A stretch of DNA of 64,000 bases, taken from NCBI GenBank assembly GCA_947462335.1, contig OX381710.1, positions 31,239,004 through 31,303,003 on the forward strand, written 5' to 3'. A program made the translations under genes and the position numbers. This stretch comes from Harmothoe impar. Its lineage: Eukaryota; Annelida; Polychaeta; Phyllodocida; Polynoidae. This document shows, one piece after another, positions 13,524 to 24,875 of this stretch. The notes below the pieces were generated by a model. It was not told where the DNA came from, did not search any database, and worked only from the letters and a program-made list of their open reading frames with translations. Numbering within the stretch: position 1 is the first letter of the stretch; every line of letters starts with the position of its first letter.

Positions 13524-14594
13524 TATTTCGCAGAATGGGTTGCAATGCCAGCTGTACCATCCCACACAATGGGATCAATACCAGCTATAAATCGTTAATG
13601 GCATGATACTGCTTTAATGCAGTTATGTCATTTTGGCTTGATATGACATGATGCACAAATGCACACCCTTAGAGTAACTTGCCCGTGTTGAATTCATGCA
13701 GCATGTCGACTCCAATGGGTTACTATAGCAATACTATAGCAATGAAAGATGAAACCTTGACCATGAAATATCATCAAGAGCCTTGCTGGTATCATCAGGA
13801 CCCTTACCGATGCATGTAGTCTTGGTACAATGGAATAGTAACTAGCGATCACTTTCGCCAAAACGACTCTGGCAGGGATTTGTGGCCTGGCTTCAGTGCA
13901 CCTAAACCCACTCCACTTCCCACACACGTCTTCATCTCTGACCACCGACCAATTAAACACTTGTCCATTCCCAAGTTCTACACAAGTGCACTAACTCAAT
14001 GCCACTGTTTATACCTGGGTACATGATACCATATTGTTTCACCAACATCACTGCGAGGTACCGGATATAACCCCAACCCATTTCGATCTTTATTCTAATA
14101 TAATCTACTAAGTCAATCTGTAAGCTATTTTTCTGTGATTTGCCTAACTAAATGCTTCCAATTTTACTTATAAACAATGTATATAGTATACTTGTAACAT
14201 GGGGTTTATTCATAAATTTTCGTGATGACATTCAGTCTCATTTTGTGTTCAAGGATAGGATAGACTATTTGAGAAGCAATTGAATTAGTATTATGGGCAT
14301 ATTGCCATAGTCATATTACGAATGATACATAAATACGACTTCCATGGCACGTCCTAAGCACTATGGGGTTGTGATTCTTGTTAGATAGATGCATGAAGCA
14401 ATGCTGCCACAGCAACATGACGTATACACTCGAGCTATAGCTTCAGTCTTAGCATACACATCAGTGCTTTGTAATTTGTAAAACAATGCGTCCGTTCGAG
14501 GGGATAATTGTGAGCTTATTAGGTCAATGCAGGTAGCGACAGGTACAGGGTTATAAATGGAGTAGTATATTGTATAGCAGATGGGTGTGGACCA

Positions 14595-15560
14595 CTAAAT
14601 TCGACATGGCGACATGGCCGTTTTTGGGCCTAGTGACATGCGACATGAGGAATATTAGAGATACAGTGAGGTCTCGATATATCGACCACCTCCGTTTTGT
14701 ATAAAAACGGCCGGTTTTCCAAATCGGCCGGTCCTCTGGATTATGCATGGAAGGTGGCTGTATTTTTGTGGGGTTTTTTTTGGTGGTTTTTTTTTTTTTG
14801 GGGGGGGGGGAGGGGGGGCTGAGGGCAACTATACGCACACTGACACAACTGAGTAAACTACCAAAAAAAGAAGGGCATATATTCCCACTTCTATCATTGC
14901 TCTGATTCAACACTTGCAGAAAAGAATCCAATCTCCATTTATATGTGACACGACCTGCGAAAAAGGCCCATTGTGCAGGGTGCATTTAAGTCCCTTTCCC
15001 TAGTACATGTCACATATATAACAGGAAAAAAGGCAAACACAACTCAAACCCAGACAAGCAGACTCTACCGAGTACATACATGTATTACATTGACAATATG
15101 TACTTAGCCTAAATGTATATCATATTATGCTTTCATGTTTTAACTACAACCCAAACTCCATTTGTATAAAATATAACAAATCGTTGCATACACTACTACT
15201 GAGTGCCTCCCTTTTTAATACTGAAACAACACTGAACACACTAAATACTCTGGAATCCATCTACCAACCGAATTATCAAAGTAGATTATAATACAAAATG
15301 AACACTGGGTACACAAAATGGCTGACCGAAACCGGAAGCATAAATAACCGACTTATCAAAGACAATTAGTATGTAATTGAAACTGTCCTAAGTGATAAGA
15401 GGCCGATAAGTAAGACAACCGACTTATCAAAGACCGATTTATCAAGGTCTCACTGTAGTGACATGGGACATGGACATTTCTTAAAATCGACATGGCTATT
15501 TCTTAAAATCGACAGGGCGACATGATCATTTCTTAAAATCGACATGCGAAATTGGGACCC
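14595..15560. repeat. Dispersed 'TTTCTTAAAATCGACATG' repeat, split by a younger insertion
   Basis: Copies of GACATGnGACATG and TTTCTTAAAATCGACATG appear at 14600-14660 and resume at 15456-15560. The gap is filled exactly by the 14664-15455 element. A second, uninterrupted copy is at 18795-19165. Confidence 0.65.
14664..15455. mobile_element. Tc1/mariner-pogo-like MITE, nested, TA target duplication
   Basis: The 792-bp element starts CAGTGAGGTCTCGATATATC and ends ATTTATCAAGGTCTCACTG, a matching inverted repeat. TA dinucleotides flank both ends (14662-14663 and 15456-15457). The CAGT terminus and TA target are typical of pogo/Tigger-type members of the IS630-Tc1-mariner superfamily. No transposase is present. 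Sub-terminal ACCGACTTATCAAAGA motifs repeat near the right end. Confidence 0.75.
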
Positions 15561-15943
15561 CCCCCATCCAGACCCCCTAGCAGGGTACAACCGATTGAAG
15601 CAGAAATAGACCACTAGTGGGCTTATAAGGGTCTCTCCTGGTGCCTGCTCAGATTTGAGATGAGGTTTGGCAATGGTATTAAAATGCTAAGAATGCGGTG
15701 TAATGAAGATTCCTTTCCTGGATGCCTAGTAAGAGGATTGAAACTTGCTATGCAACAGAAACTCAGTTAGATAGAGACGGTGAAGAATACATGGGAGGTG
15801 GAGGAGTGCATCCCCACAGGGTGCAAGTGGGTGGGCGGGTTTAGCGGTTCTTTTCAAAGAGACATTTAAACACAAAGAAACGTTATGCAACGTTTTACGA
15901 CAATTCTCTGTGGGTCCATATTGTTGCCAAACATTGTATAATG

Positions 15944-16022
15944 TTAAATGCGCACGGAACCCAGGACCTAACCCTGCCGAGTTTTGTACGCAAATGACGT
16001 CGTGGGTTCAGTGCGCCTTTAA
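15944..16022. mobile_element. 79-bp mini inverted-repeat element (TTAAA...GCGCAC termini)
   Basis: TTAAATGCGCACGGAACCCA on the left mirrors TGGGTTCAGTGCGCCTTTAA on the right in 17 of 20 positions. The TTAA tetramer at each end could be part of the termini or a target duplication. Confidence 0.5.
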
Positions 16023-16062
16023 AGAAAGTTATTTTGACGTAAGATGGGGAGGAGGGGTCCTA

Positions 16063-16277
16063 CCGTAAGTTCTCGCGTAGAAGCCGCGGCTTGTACGCGA
16101 GTCGGACTCAGCTTTCTTTTGATACCAAACATGCCAATATAGGGTGACAAAGAGTTTTTATTAGTATACTCCAGTACCAAAATCGCAATATTCAGACCCC
16201 CTCTGCGGCTTATATATATTTTTTAAGTTAGGGGTGCGGCTTATACGCGAGTTAGGCTTATACGCGAGAATTTACGG
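16063..16277. mobile_element. 215-bp MITE with CCGTAARTTCTCGCGTA termini
   Basis: The left terminus CCGTAAGTTCTCGCGTA and right terminus TACGCGAGAATTTACGG are inverted repeats. TA dinucleotides flank both ends (16061-16062 and 16278-16279), pointing to a Tc1/mariner-type target. Internal copies of GCGGCTTATACGCGAG suggest terminal-motif iteration. There is no coding capacity. Confidence 0.75.
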
Positions 16278-17313
16278 TAGGCATCTCAATCCCCTATGTA
16301 GAAGACGAATGGCGAGAACTAGTACTTAATCTCTCATATTTAAAGCTTAAAAAAAGCCCCTGTAACATGCTGTTAAACTATAGCTATATGGTTTGACACT
16401 TTTTTTTTTATCAAATTTAAAACGTGCCGATATATGCAACATCTGTCATTAAGCTATGATCAGAAGGAAGGATCGACCCTGATATGCTGTGTAACAAGCA
16501 CTGATCTGGAGGTCTATTGACGTATTGTATGCTATATCAATCCGTGACAGGGGGTAGTTGAATTTATATCTATGCATCGTGTTACCAAACTCTGCACGTT
16601 AAGTATACAGAGTAATGACACAAGCAAACCAGTGTATGCTTCGGCTAGAAAACGTCAGATGGCGCTCGTGAATGGGCAATCACTGCACTGACTCCTATGG
16701 ATATGACCGTAGCATGCTATGTACATCTAATGTACAAATGACATTAATACATCTAATATACATATTACGGTACACTGTTTCATTAATAACATATATGCCC
16801 ACTGTGATTCTTTACAAATGTTTTTCTGTGTTGAGAATGGTGTACCGTGTACCCAATACACCTCTCCTTTTAATGCTATTGGCCTGATTGATTTGAAGCG
16901 GGCATTACTATTCTATTGGGCTGATTAAACAATGGTGATTCCCTTCCCACATTCAAACGGTGTACCATCTCACATTCAAACGGTGTAGGGTGGTAACTTT
17001 TCTAGAGGGGTCCACACACACCATTCGCCTTGTATTTCTTAAAATTAAATCTACACAATAGCGCCCTGCTCATATTTAACACTTATCAATGAACTGTGAT
17101 CTAACTATGTAACCAGAAATTTACATAATATCATACTTTATTAACTATCTCTTTGTTTTGGCATCTATTGGAAAACTCCCTGTGAAATGTGCTTTACTAA
17201 ATAAAGTTATCCCCCCCCCAAAAAAAAAAAATTAAAAGAAATCATACTCGCACTTCACCTGGATCATATATTATAATACATTAATTTAAGGGGAAAAAAT
17301 ACTGTACACTTAC

Positions 17314-17979
17314 CAGTGCAGTTTTAGCGGCGTTGGCGAGGGAATAGCGAGTGTGATGATGTCCTGCGCCGCTGCCGAGGGCAGTCCGTACACGGCTGAT
17401 ACCGGAAATGAGCCTTTGCGAGGGACTCACATCGCCATCGGGCAGGCCAATGTACTCTCGTGAGATTCTCGGTGTTGTGCCAGCACGTGATAAACTGGCT
17501 ATACTGCCATCTAGTGAGATATTGTCCATACTAACACGACTAGGGCGCCGGGACGTACTATGAGCAGACCTGCATGTGGGAGGTTCCAATATGCCCTCCC
17601 CCATGGCCACCACTGAGATCTTCCTGGAGGGCTTTCTATGTCCATGCGGCCCGTTATGGTCACTATCCCTCCTTTGTGGACCACCAAGGCTATCAGCAGA
17701 AGACTGATTCGTTGCAATGTTGCTCTCATCGTCAAAGGCGAACGTCTTGTAGCGCTCAGTGAGGCGTTTTTGAATGGCCTGCCTGGAGTTTTGCATGTCT
17801 ATGTTGGAGTCACTGGCTGTGACCTGATGCTTCTTCCTCATCATGGCTTGCTGCATACTGTGCAGCATATTACTGCCGCTGTAGTTCTCCGGGCGGGAGT
17901 AGTAGTCTAAGTCAGTTTCCGGCGGCTCCGTGGCCTTAGGGCCGGACACCGTGGAGGGGCGGATGTGGGCTACTGCCAT
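17314..17979 (-). CDS. N-terminal coding exon of the minus-strand gene (MAVAHIRPSTVSG...)
   Basis: The exon starts with ATG (context AACAAGATGG) and ends at a strong donor GCACTG|GTAAGTGT after 222 codons, phase 0. The protein is hydrophilic and probably disordered: MAVAHIRPSTVSGPKATEP, an IQKRLTERYKTFAFDDESN segment, basic Ser/Arg stretches (GHRKPSRKISVVAMG, STSRRPSRVSMDN) that look like kinase or 14-3-3-type sites, and SLANAAKTAL at the splice junction. I do not recognise it by family. It is tied to the downstream exons only by strand, order and phase. It could be the start of a CNBD2-like gene. Confidence 0.6.
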
Positions 17980-18198
17980 CTTGTTATAGGTAGATCTACG
18001 TCACAAACACGTCGTGTGTTAATACAGGTATGGGTACGTCACAGACCCATGTCACAGGTACATCAATCACCAGGAGTCATCGCAGGCATCATAGTGTTGC
18101 CAACGGTGGACATTTTCCTTGAAGTGCCTGCTTCCCTCTGGTTGTTCAGGATGGGGAGTGTACCTTTTCGTTTTCTAGGGACAATGATTGGACCCACC
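17980..18198 (-). other. Probable 5'UTR part of the first coding exon
   Basis: On the minus strand a polypyrimidine/AG acceptor (TTTTTTTGCAG) lies just above 18198. From there the sequence runs to the ATG at 17979 with no good donor. An open frame in this leader stops at 18063, before the main start, so the leader would contain an upstream reading frame. It could instead be a terminal exon of another transcript. Confidence 0.4.
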
Positions 18199-18516
18199 TG
18201 CAAAAAAAGCACAGAACAGAAAATTAAGCCTAGAAGTAATCTCGGTTTCATATTATGATCAAAAGTGCCATGTTGTAGAAAATGCCCGTTGCCAGCCGCA
18301 CACGCGCGTTTTACTAAATGTACCAAGACCAAGTATTAAAGTATTATAGGGATGCCAAACATCGATTTTACCTCGCATTTCCAGTCGGTTGTAAAAAAAA
18401 AAGGAAGGAAAAGGGATTACGAGGCAAAGCACCCGATATAAAAGGGTAGTTTCAACCCCTAATATTTTGCTGGATATTCCAGATCTCTCATCCTAGTGCC
18501 TCTTTGAGGCCCGCGG

Positions 18517-18539
18517 GGGGGGGGGGGGGGGGGGGGGGG
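18517..18539. repeat. Poly-G tract
   Basis: An uninterrupted run of more than 20 guanines on the plus strand, in the upstream intron or 5' flank of the minus-strand gene. Confidence 0.9.
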
Positions 18540-18794
18540 CGCACTCCCTCAGATTCGGTTACTATGTGTAAACACGGCTCTTTTTGTTGTCAAATTTGGA
18601 GGAAAGGGGTATATTTTGAGTCTAATGACACAATTACTTTCATCTAACACTTTTATTCAACTTTTCTCTACATTTGAAATGTATGTTTTATTATTATACA
18701 TGTATTGCACAAAAAGAAACATAAATAGTCATAATTGTAAACATTATGCCTCATTTGGTGTTTTCTATATAACTTTCTTGGTATCCCTTGTTCG

Positions 18795-19165
18795 TCATTT
18801 CTTAAAATCGACATGCATGACATGGATATGGGACATGGCTAGTTAAGTGACATGTGACATTGTCATTTCTTAAAATCGACATGCGACATCACATGGGGCT
18901 TAGTGACATGAATAAAAATTTCTCAGTTACTGTAAAATATGCTACCCAAATCTTTCTTCAAAGTTCGTCCTTGTGGGTAGCCAAATTCCAAAATGTTGCT
19001 GGGCCTGCGGCCCCATTGTGACAACTATGGTGCCCCTGCATTTTCCCCTTTAATAGTGACACTAGTGACATGGCTTTTTTCCTTAGTGACATGTGACGTG
19101 ACGGTGGCCATTTCTTAAAATCGACGTGCGACATGGGGACCCCCCATTTACCCCCCCCCCCCCCC
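18795..19165. repeat. Second copy of the 'TTTCTTAAAATCGACATG' repeat
   Basis: It contains at least three CATTTCTTAAAATCGAC blocks separated by GTGACATG(T)GACATG units and ends in a C tract. It is related to 14595-15560. Confidence 0.65.
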
Positions 19166-19737
19166 CATGCCTATAAAAGCAAGAACATTTGTTTTACTCA
19201 GTAAGTCATCGATAAGTTTGTGTGTGTGTGTAATGTACCATTTTCATTTTGTGATTATCTAGATCTATAAGTGACATAAAAACTCAAATAATAAATATTC
19301 CAACATTGTGTCACTTATGATAACGTTTTGTTCCCTCACTGCATTGGCAATTAGACTGCAATTCCCACTGGTCTGAATCGCATATTATTACCGTACGTCC
19401 CTTACTGTACAGTTTCATTTCATTTTTTTCCCTTTCTATATTCAGGATATGCTTTACCATCTAATCACACCCTAGATACAACAACTCATAGTTCCCCTAT
19501 CCATGGAAATTATCGGAGAATATCAGTATGTTGAACTTGGCGGTCTAAATGCTAGGGCCTAATATCTTTTTCCGTGTTCTAAAAATCTATTAGCCACGCC
19601 ACGCCCACGACCCGCTCGACGCCTCGAGTCACGCCCACTTCTCTAAAATCGAAGTGTGACATACAAACACGTCTCAATATGAGATTATTTAGCAGCATAT
19701 GCACTAGGGTATGTTGTATTGAAGTTACAGGACTTAC

Positions 19738-19935
19738 GCTTTAGGTGTTCAACTATATTAACGTGAAATGTATTGCTCAAGAGAGGTTAATTTCCTATTT
19801 TAGTCTCAACCCGTCACGACAAATGTTGTCATCATGAACGTATCGCAACCGTCATGACGTCATTTCCGATGTTTAGTTTCTCCCTTTCCCGCTAGGCGGC
19901 AGCTGGTTCCGGTTTCCCGCTTCCCGCGCCTTCCC
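19738..19935 (-). promoter_or_regulatory. Candidate promoter and 5'UTR exon of the minus-strand gene
   Basis: A locally GC-rich island carries a perfect palindromic CRE (ATGACGTCAT, 19854-19863). Directly adjoining it on the minus strand is an ETS-like CGGAAAT, and there are two E2F-consensus TTTCCCGC motifs (19885-19892 and 19913-19920). On the minus strand these lie upstream of a possible non-coding exon ending at donor GCCTAAAGC|GTAAGT near 19738. The motifs are directly visible. Their use, and the assignment to this gene, are inference. Confidence 0.4.
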
Positions 19936-21397
19936 GCCACCGATTAGCTCGACTTGTCGCATTGTAATATTAAATAATGCTATACCTTTGTATGATACTG
20001 GGATTGATAGCCGTCTGAGCCATATCAACACACGCTGACATTTTTCGTCTGCACATAGGCCTATATAATATATGCCCAGGCCATATTGGAACATATCATT
20101 CGGTAGGCTTACCAGTCTCGGGCCCCGACTCTACGTTTATGGAATAGAGGGAGGGGGGGGGGGGGGAGTTGGTGGCTGGTAGGCTACATGATAACACTCT
20201 AGCCTACTTTAAGTGGATTTATGGCCACCATACATCTATCTGATATATCCATGATTCGCCTAAGTTGTTTTTCATCCCTCTAAATCTCTTCCACTTGTAG
20301 CTTGTGGATCTTCACGTTGAAATCCGCGGATTGATTTATAAGCTGACTGGTGACAATATTGTGAATATTGTCTGGGGTATTTTTTTTACCCTGATCACAT
20401 TGGCCATAGGCTGTTTGATGTAGGCCCGATGTAGGGCCTAGGCATACAGCCCCCCCCCCTTACAACTACACACACACCCGATTGGCATTACACTGTATGG
20501 CTTATAGACTAATTTACTAGAATTGTGTTTATCCCATAGGCGCTACACAGCCTACATCGTGAACTAGAACCGTAACATATGGCTTTGAAAGGAGGGGGGG
20601 CACTAAAGTCGCACCGCTTTGGGTTGAAATTTAATCAGAAAAATCTTATTTGATGAAAATGAAATTACATAAATATGCTTTATTTAGCCCTTTTTTGCTC
20701 TCCAAAGAAAACTATTGGGGAACACTCCCATTTACCCCCCTTTTCATTTTTTTTCTCTGACTTTGGGTTGAAAAACACCCCCTATTTATGATTTTCACGG
20801 ACATGCAGAGTGAATGAAAAAGCACCCCTTTCTCGGCGTTTTCGTAACATAGATGGTGTAGTTTCCCATGCTAAGTGCAGGGACCGGGCCTAGAACCCCT
20901 CCTTGGATCTGGCCCATGAACTGTGCAACTGTAGGTTATTACAGCCATGATGATAAAAAGCAGAGGTGCATCCATATGGCATAATAATAACTATGTCCCC
21001 GTCTCCAGGTCCAACGAGTGCATATATGGATATCTATGCACCTGCCCTACACCATATCGGTGTATACCACCGTATAGATGACTAACACTGTATAAGTGAC
21101 AATGGAGAATACATAACGCATACTATGAATATGCTGAGCTGTGTGATGTTGTTCCAGTGTGCTGCTGCCGTGTCGTGGCCAGCACTGTCTCACGGGGAAC
21201 AATATGGCAGCAACAACTCACCACAAAATGTGGACATTCTCCAAACTAGTACAAACTACGGATAATGGAAACAGGGTGAAAATATCCCCACCCCCGTCCC
21301 CCCCCCCACCCAAAAAAAAGAAAAAAAAGCACCCCATTAATTTTGGGATATCACCCGTTCCCAACTTTAAACACATCTACCGTCCTCTATCTATCTA

Positions 21398-21400
<3 letters not shown>

Positions 21401-21475
<75 letters not shown>
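21401..21475. repeat. (TA)n microsatellite
   Basis: An uninterrupted alternating TA tract of about 75 bp after a short (CTAT)n lead. Confidence 0.95.
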
Positions 21476-21479
<4 letters not shown>

Positions 21480-22167
21480 CCCTCCGAACAACGGTCGATC
21501 CAATGTTCCCACTGTTGTTTTGGCCACCATGAAGGGCCCTAATACAACTGATAAGAGTTACATGATAATCTTTATTACCCTGAGCACGGCGCCCATGTAG
21601 TTCCATCCCCTTGAACGTGCCAAAAGAAGTCCCATGACGTTGAGATAAGGCACATGCTAAAGAGCACCGATTACGTACACTAACATCTGTTCAGTGAAAA
21701 TAGGTTTGCATTTAGTAAGTGTATGCTGCTTTGTGGTGTATGGTATTATATTGTGTTCACGTGTTATATGATAGCTGTGTTACTTGGAAAACTGATGCAT
21801 GGCGCTGTGTTATCAGTTATCAGTTATTTTAGCAATGCAGTGACAAAATATGCTTATTGTGTTGCTGATTGTAGTTAGAACTGAATTCTGTTTAGTAATG
21901 GTATATTACGAGCATACGAAACTATTGTTTTTTTTGGAGAGTATATTATTGTTTTACACTGGTCCTTCAGTGCAGAAGACTATTCGCGATCATTATCCGG
22001 GATGCTATGATTAATGATGCTCTATCAGTGACAATAAAGGGCATAATTTGGATTGTGTCACTGTGGGTATTTGCCTATTTCAGCATCTATTTCCAAACGG
22101 TATGCCCTATAATTGCAATGTTGTCTTGTTTATTGTCGACAGAATCAATCGTTATCAGTAACAATCA

Positions 22168-22333
<166 letters not shown>

Positions 22334-22680
22334 TGTATACTGTATACGTGTATACTAGTAATATATCTTCTTTGATGCGAGTGCTTGGTAACAATAATAT
22401 AGTATAGTATGTCGTATATTTCAATTCACGATTGATATGGGGAGGTATTAAAATGTTTGTGAATCTGTGGAAATTGACACAGATCTATACCAGATTACAG
22501 GGAACTAGATGGAACAGGCACATAGGGACAATCTTGTAGGCAGTCAAAATTCTGGGGCTATCAGTGATCAATCGAAATTGCGTTAATAAGGCCATCGGTA
22601 GGGTGTTTCAGAACAGCTAGAAACGATCAATCGTAGAAAAGGTGTTTCACAAGGAGCACTTGGTGGTATGTTAATCATAA

Positions 22681-23327
22681 CTGTGGGGTGTTTCACATGG
22701 GGGACATACAATTAATTGTAGAATGAGTGTTTTTATAGGAGGTGTTAATTGTATATAACCACTAAGACCGACATTTGGTTGTATCAATTGTATACTGCTT
22801 ATAAAAAGTGTTTCACAAATTTCTACAACCAAGATGTTAAGTCAGGGTCTGTGGCCTACAATCTAGATACAACTAATGTATAAGTGTTTCACAATGCATA
22901 TTAGCGTGGAGCTCATACCATGCCCGCTAATATTTTCCTTACATATTTTTTCATGTTTTTTCATGCAATATATGTGTCATGCTACACACAAGAATCCCTG
23001 CAAATATATGTATATTCAGGATGAAAATAAACTGGATATACACATTTCAATAACACTTGATTCTATGTGATCATCATACAAGGGGAGCGTATTTAAGATT
23101 AATGCTACATGGTTATTAAGGTTGACTTACTTTTACCAAATGTTAGTGTTGAGTTGGTGTTTCACAAGCCGCATTGTTATTTTTAATTGTGTCTAAGCAT
23201 TATGACCATAGATACAATAGAAACTTGTGAAACACCAAGATAAGATTAACATTGGGTAATATTAAGTTGGTCTTAGAAAACATGTAAAATGAATTGTATC
23301 TATTTTCCCATTGTGAAACACCCAACT
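22681..23327 (+). mobile_element. GTGTTTCACA-family MITE, copy 1
   Basis: It begins CTGTGGGGTGTTTCACATGG and ends near TTGTGAAACACCC. The interior has several GTGTTTCACA motifs in direct orientation in the left half and in inverted orientation in the right half. It is similar throughout to the copies at 24249-24875, 59828-60472 and (inverted) 61195-61955. The right terminus has diverged. Confidence 0.75.
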
Positions 23328-23709
23328 GCATTCGTATCTTCTCTTGGTCGTAAATGGCAGGTTCAATCGCAACTTTTATTATTTTAAAATGTTTCACAAC
23401 CATTTACGACCAAAAAATATGAGTAATCATAGTGAACGTACGAATAAAGCACATTGGTTACGAACAAAGTTTAACTATTGAACAAGCCAAGTTAAGGGGC
23501 AGCTAATAGGATTCCCCTTAGTTATTTTTAATCATCTGATATTATTTTCTTACAGAAGGATACCTTCTACATAGTGTAGACAAGACCCAAATTAATTTGT
23601 CAGTTGGTATAAAACATATTTATGGTTTAGTCAAACTTTATGTGCACATCAGAATCGTAGGCATTTCCTCCCACTCATATCTGCCTGTAGATATACATAA
23701 ATAATTACC

Positions 23710-23929
23710 TGTAGGGGTCGCGGAAAACTTAGTCATTGGATCGGCCGGGAATCGAACCACAGACCTCTCGCACCGGTGACAAGCGTGCTAACCGTTACAC
23801 TACCAACCCGTGTCTGACTGTTCTCCGCTCCCTACGTTACTGGATCGGTATGGTACAGAGGGGGAGGATTACCCAGGTGTTTCACCCCTTCGGGCTCTCC
23901 ACCAGGGTACGGGGAATCCGACCCCTACA
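23710..23929. mobile_element. 220-bp inverted-repeat element carrying a tRNA-like sequence
   Basis: The termini TGTAGGGGTCG and CGACCCCTACA are perfect 11-bp inverted repeats. The element is flanked by TACC tetramers (23706-23709 and 23930-23933), a probable 4-bp target duplication. A tRNA-like sequence occupies the centre-left on the minus strand. Confidence 0.65.
23738..23809 (-). tRNA. tRNA-Asp(GTC)-like sequence, probably transposon-embedded or SINE-derived
   Basis: On the minus strand the ends GGGTTGG and CCGATCC form a complete 7-bp acceptor stem, with two G-U pairs. An A-box-like TAGTGTAACGG (23792-23802) and a consensus B box GGTTCGATTCC (23748-23758) are present. The putative anticodon loop TTGTCAC would place GTC (Asp). 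The anticodon and T stems each have about two mismatches, so this is not a standard functional tRNA. It looks like a tRNA-derived Pol III promoter unit within the inverted-repeat element. Confidence 0.45.
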
Positions 23930-24248
23930 TACCCAAAACTAATCAAAATAAAAACGTATTACCTAAGTACATTATAATTAATCTTTTCATTATAGATTCT
24001 TTTAATATCACTTAGGGGGATGCTTTTGATTGTATCTACCTCTATAAAGTTACGATTTGCCGTATCTAGCTGTTTCACAAGGTGGATTTGTATCTTGCTA
24101 ATGAGATATGATCAATGGGTGAGATACAATCGATCATAAGATATACATTTGAAAACACTTACCCTCTTTCTACTATGACCATTCGTATCTCATTGGTCGT
24201 ATCTAGCTACGATTGATCGTATCTTTTAGTTGGTTCCGCAACACCCTA

Positions 24249-24875
24249 CAGTGGTCTGTTTCACAAGGGGGATATACAATTAATTGTAGAATAAGTGTTT
24301 CTATATGAGGACTTAATTGTATAGAACTAGTAAGACCGACATTTAGTTGTATCAATTGTATACTGCTTATAAAAAGTGTTTCACAAAGGTCTTCAACCAG
24401 GATGTTAAGTTGGGTCTTTGGCCTACAGTCGAGATACAACTAATGTATAAGGGTTTCACAATGCATATTATCGTGCAGCTCATACCATGCCCGCTAACAT
24501 TTTCCTTATAGATTTGTGCCCATACATAATACTCATATGAATCCCTGAAAATATCTGTTCATTCAGGATGAAAATAAGCTGGCTATACACATCCAAACAA
24601 TGTTTATATTGATCCTATGCAATCATAATAAAAGGGGAGAGTATTTAAGATTAATGCTACAGGTTATTGAGATCGACTTACTTTTATCAAGTGTTAGTCT
24701 TATGTTGGTGTTTCCCAAGCCACATTATTATCTACAATTGTAACTAAGTATACAACTATAGATACAATTGAATCTTGTGAAACACTAAGTAATTAACATT
24801 GGGTGATAGTGAGTTGGTCTTAGAAAACATGTAAATTTAATTGTATCTATTTTCCCCTTGTGAAACACCCCACAG
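24249..24875 (+). mobile_element. GTGTTTCACA-family MITE, copy 2
   Basis: It begins CAGTGGTCTGTTTCACAAGG and ends CTTGTGAAACACCCCACAG. It keeps the same internal order as copy 1, including an AATTAATTGTAGAATAAGTG block and a GTGTTTCACAAAGGTC block. A related palindromic segment (24062-24248), also starting with CTGTTTCACAAGG, abuts its left end. Confidence 0.75.

Larger units (their letters stand above)
12437..17313 (-). other. Repeat-filled intron of the minus-strand gene
   Basis: It contains G/C-tract DNA (12710-12880), a 340-bp element with a TATTT duplication (13184-13523), a MITE nested in an older repeat (14595-15560), and two small inverted-repeat elements (15944-16022 and 16063-16277). 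Most of the recognisable content is transposon-derived. Confidence 0.4.

Noticed and set aside
13775..13940. Possible minus-strand exon (RVVLAKVIASYYSIVPRLHAS) with a good donor GGTAAGGG
   Set aside because: All plausible acceptors leave phase 2, which does not chain with the neighbouring exons. The composition is unconvincing.
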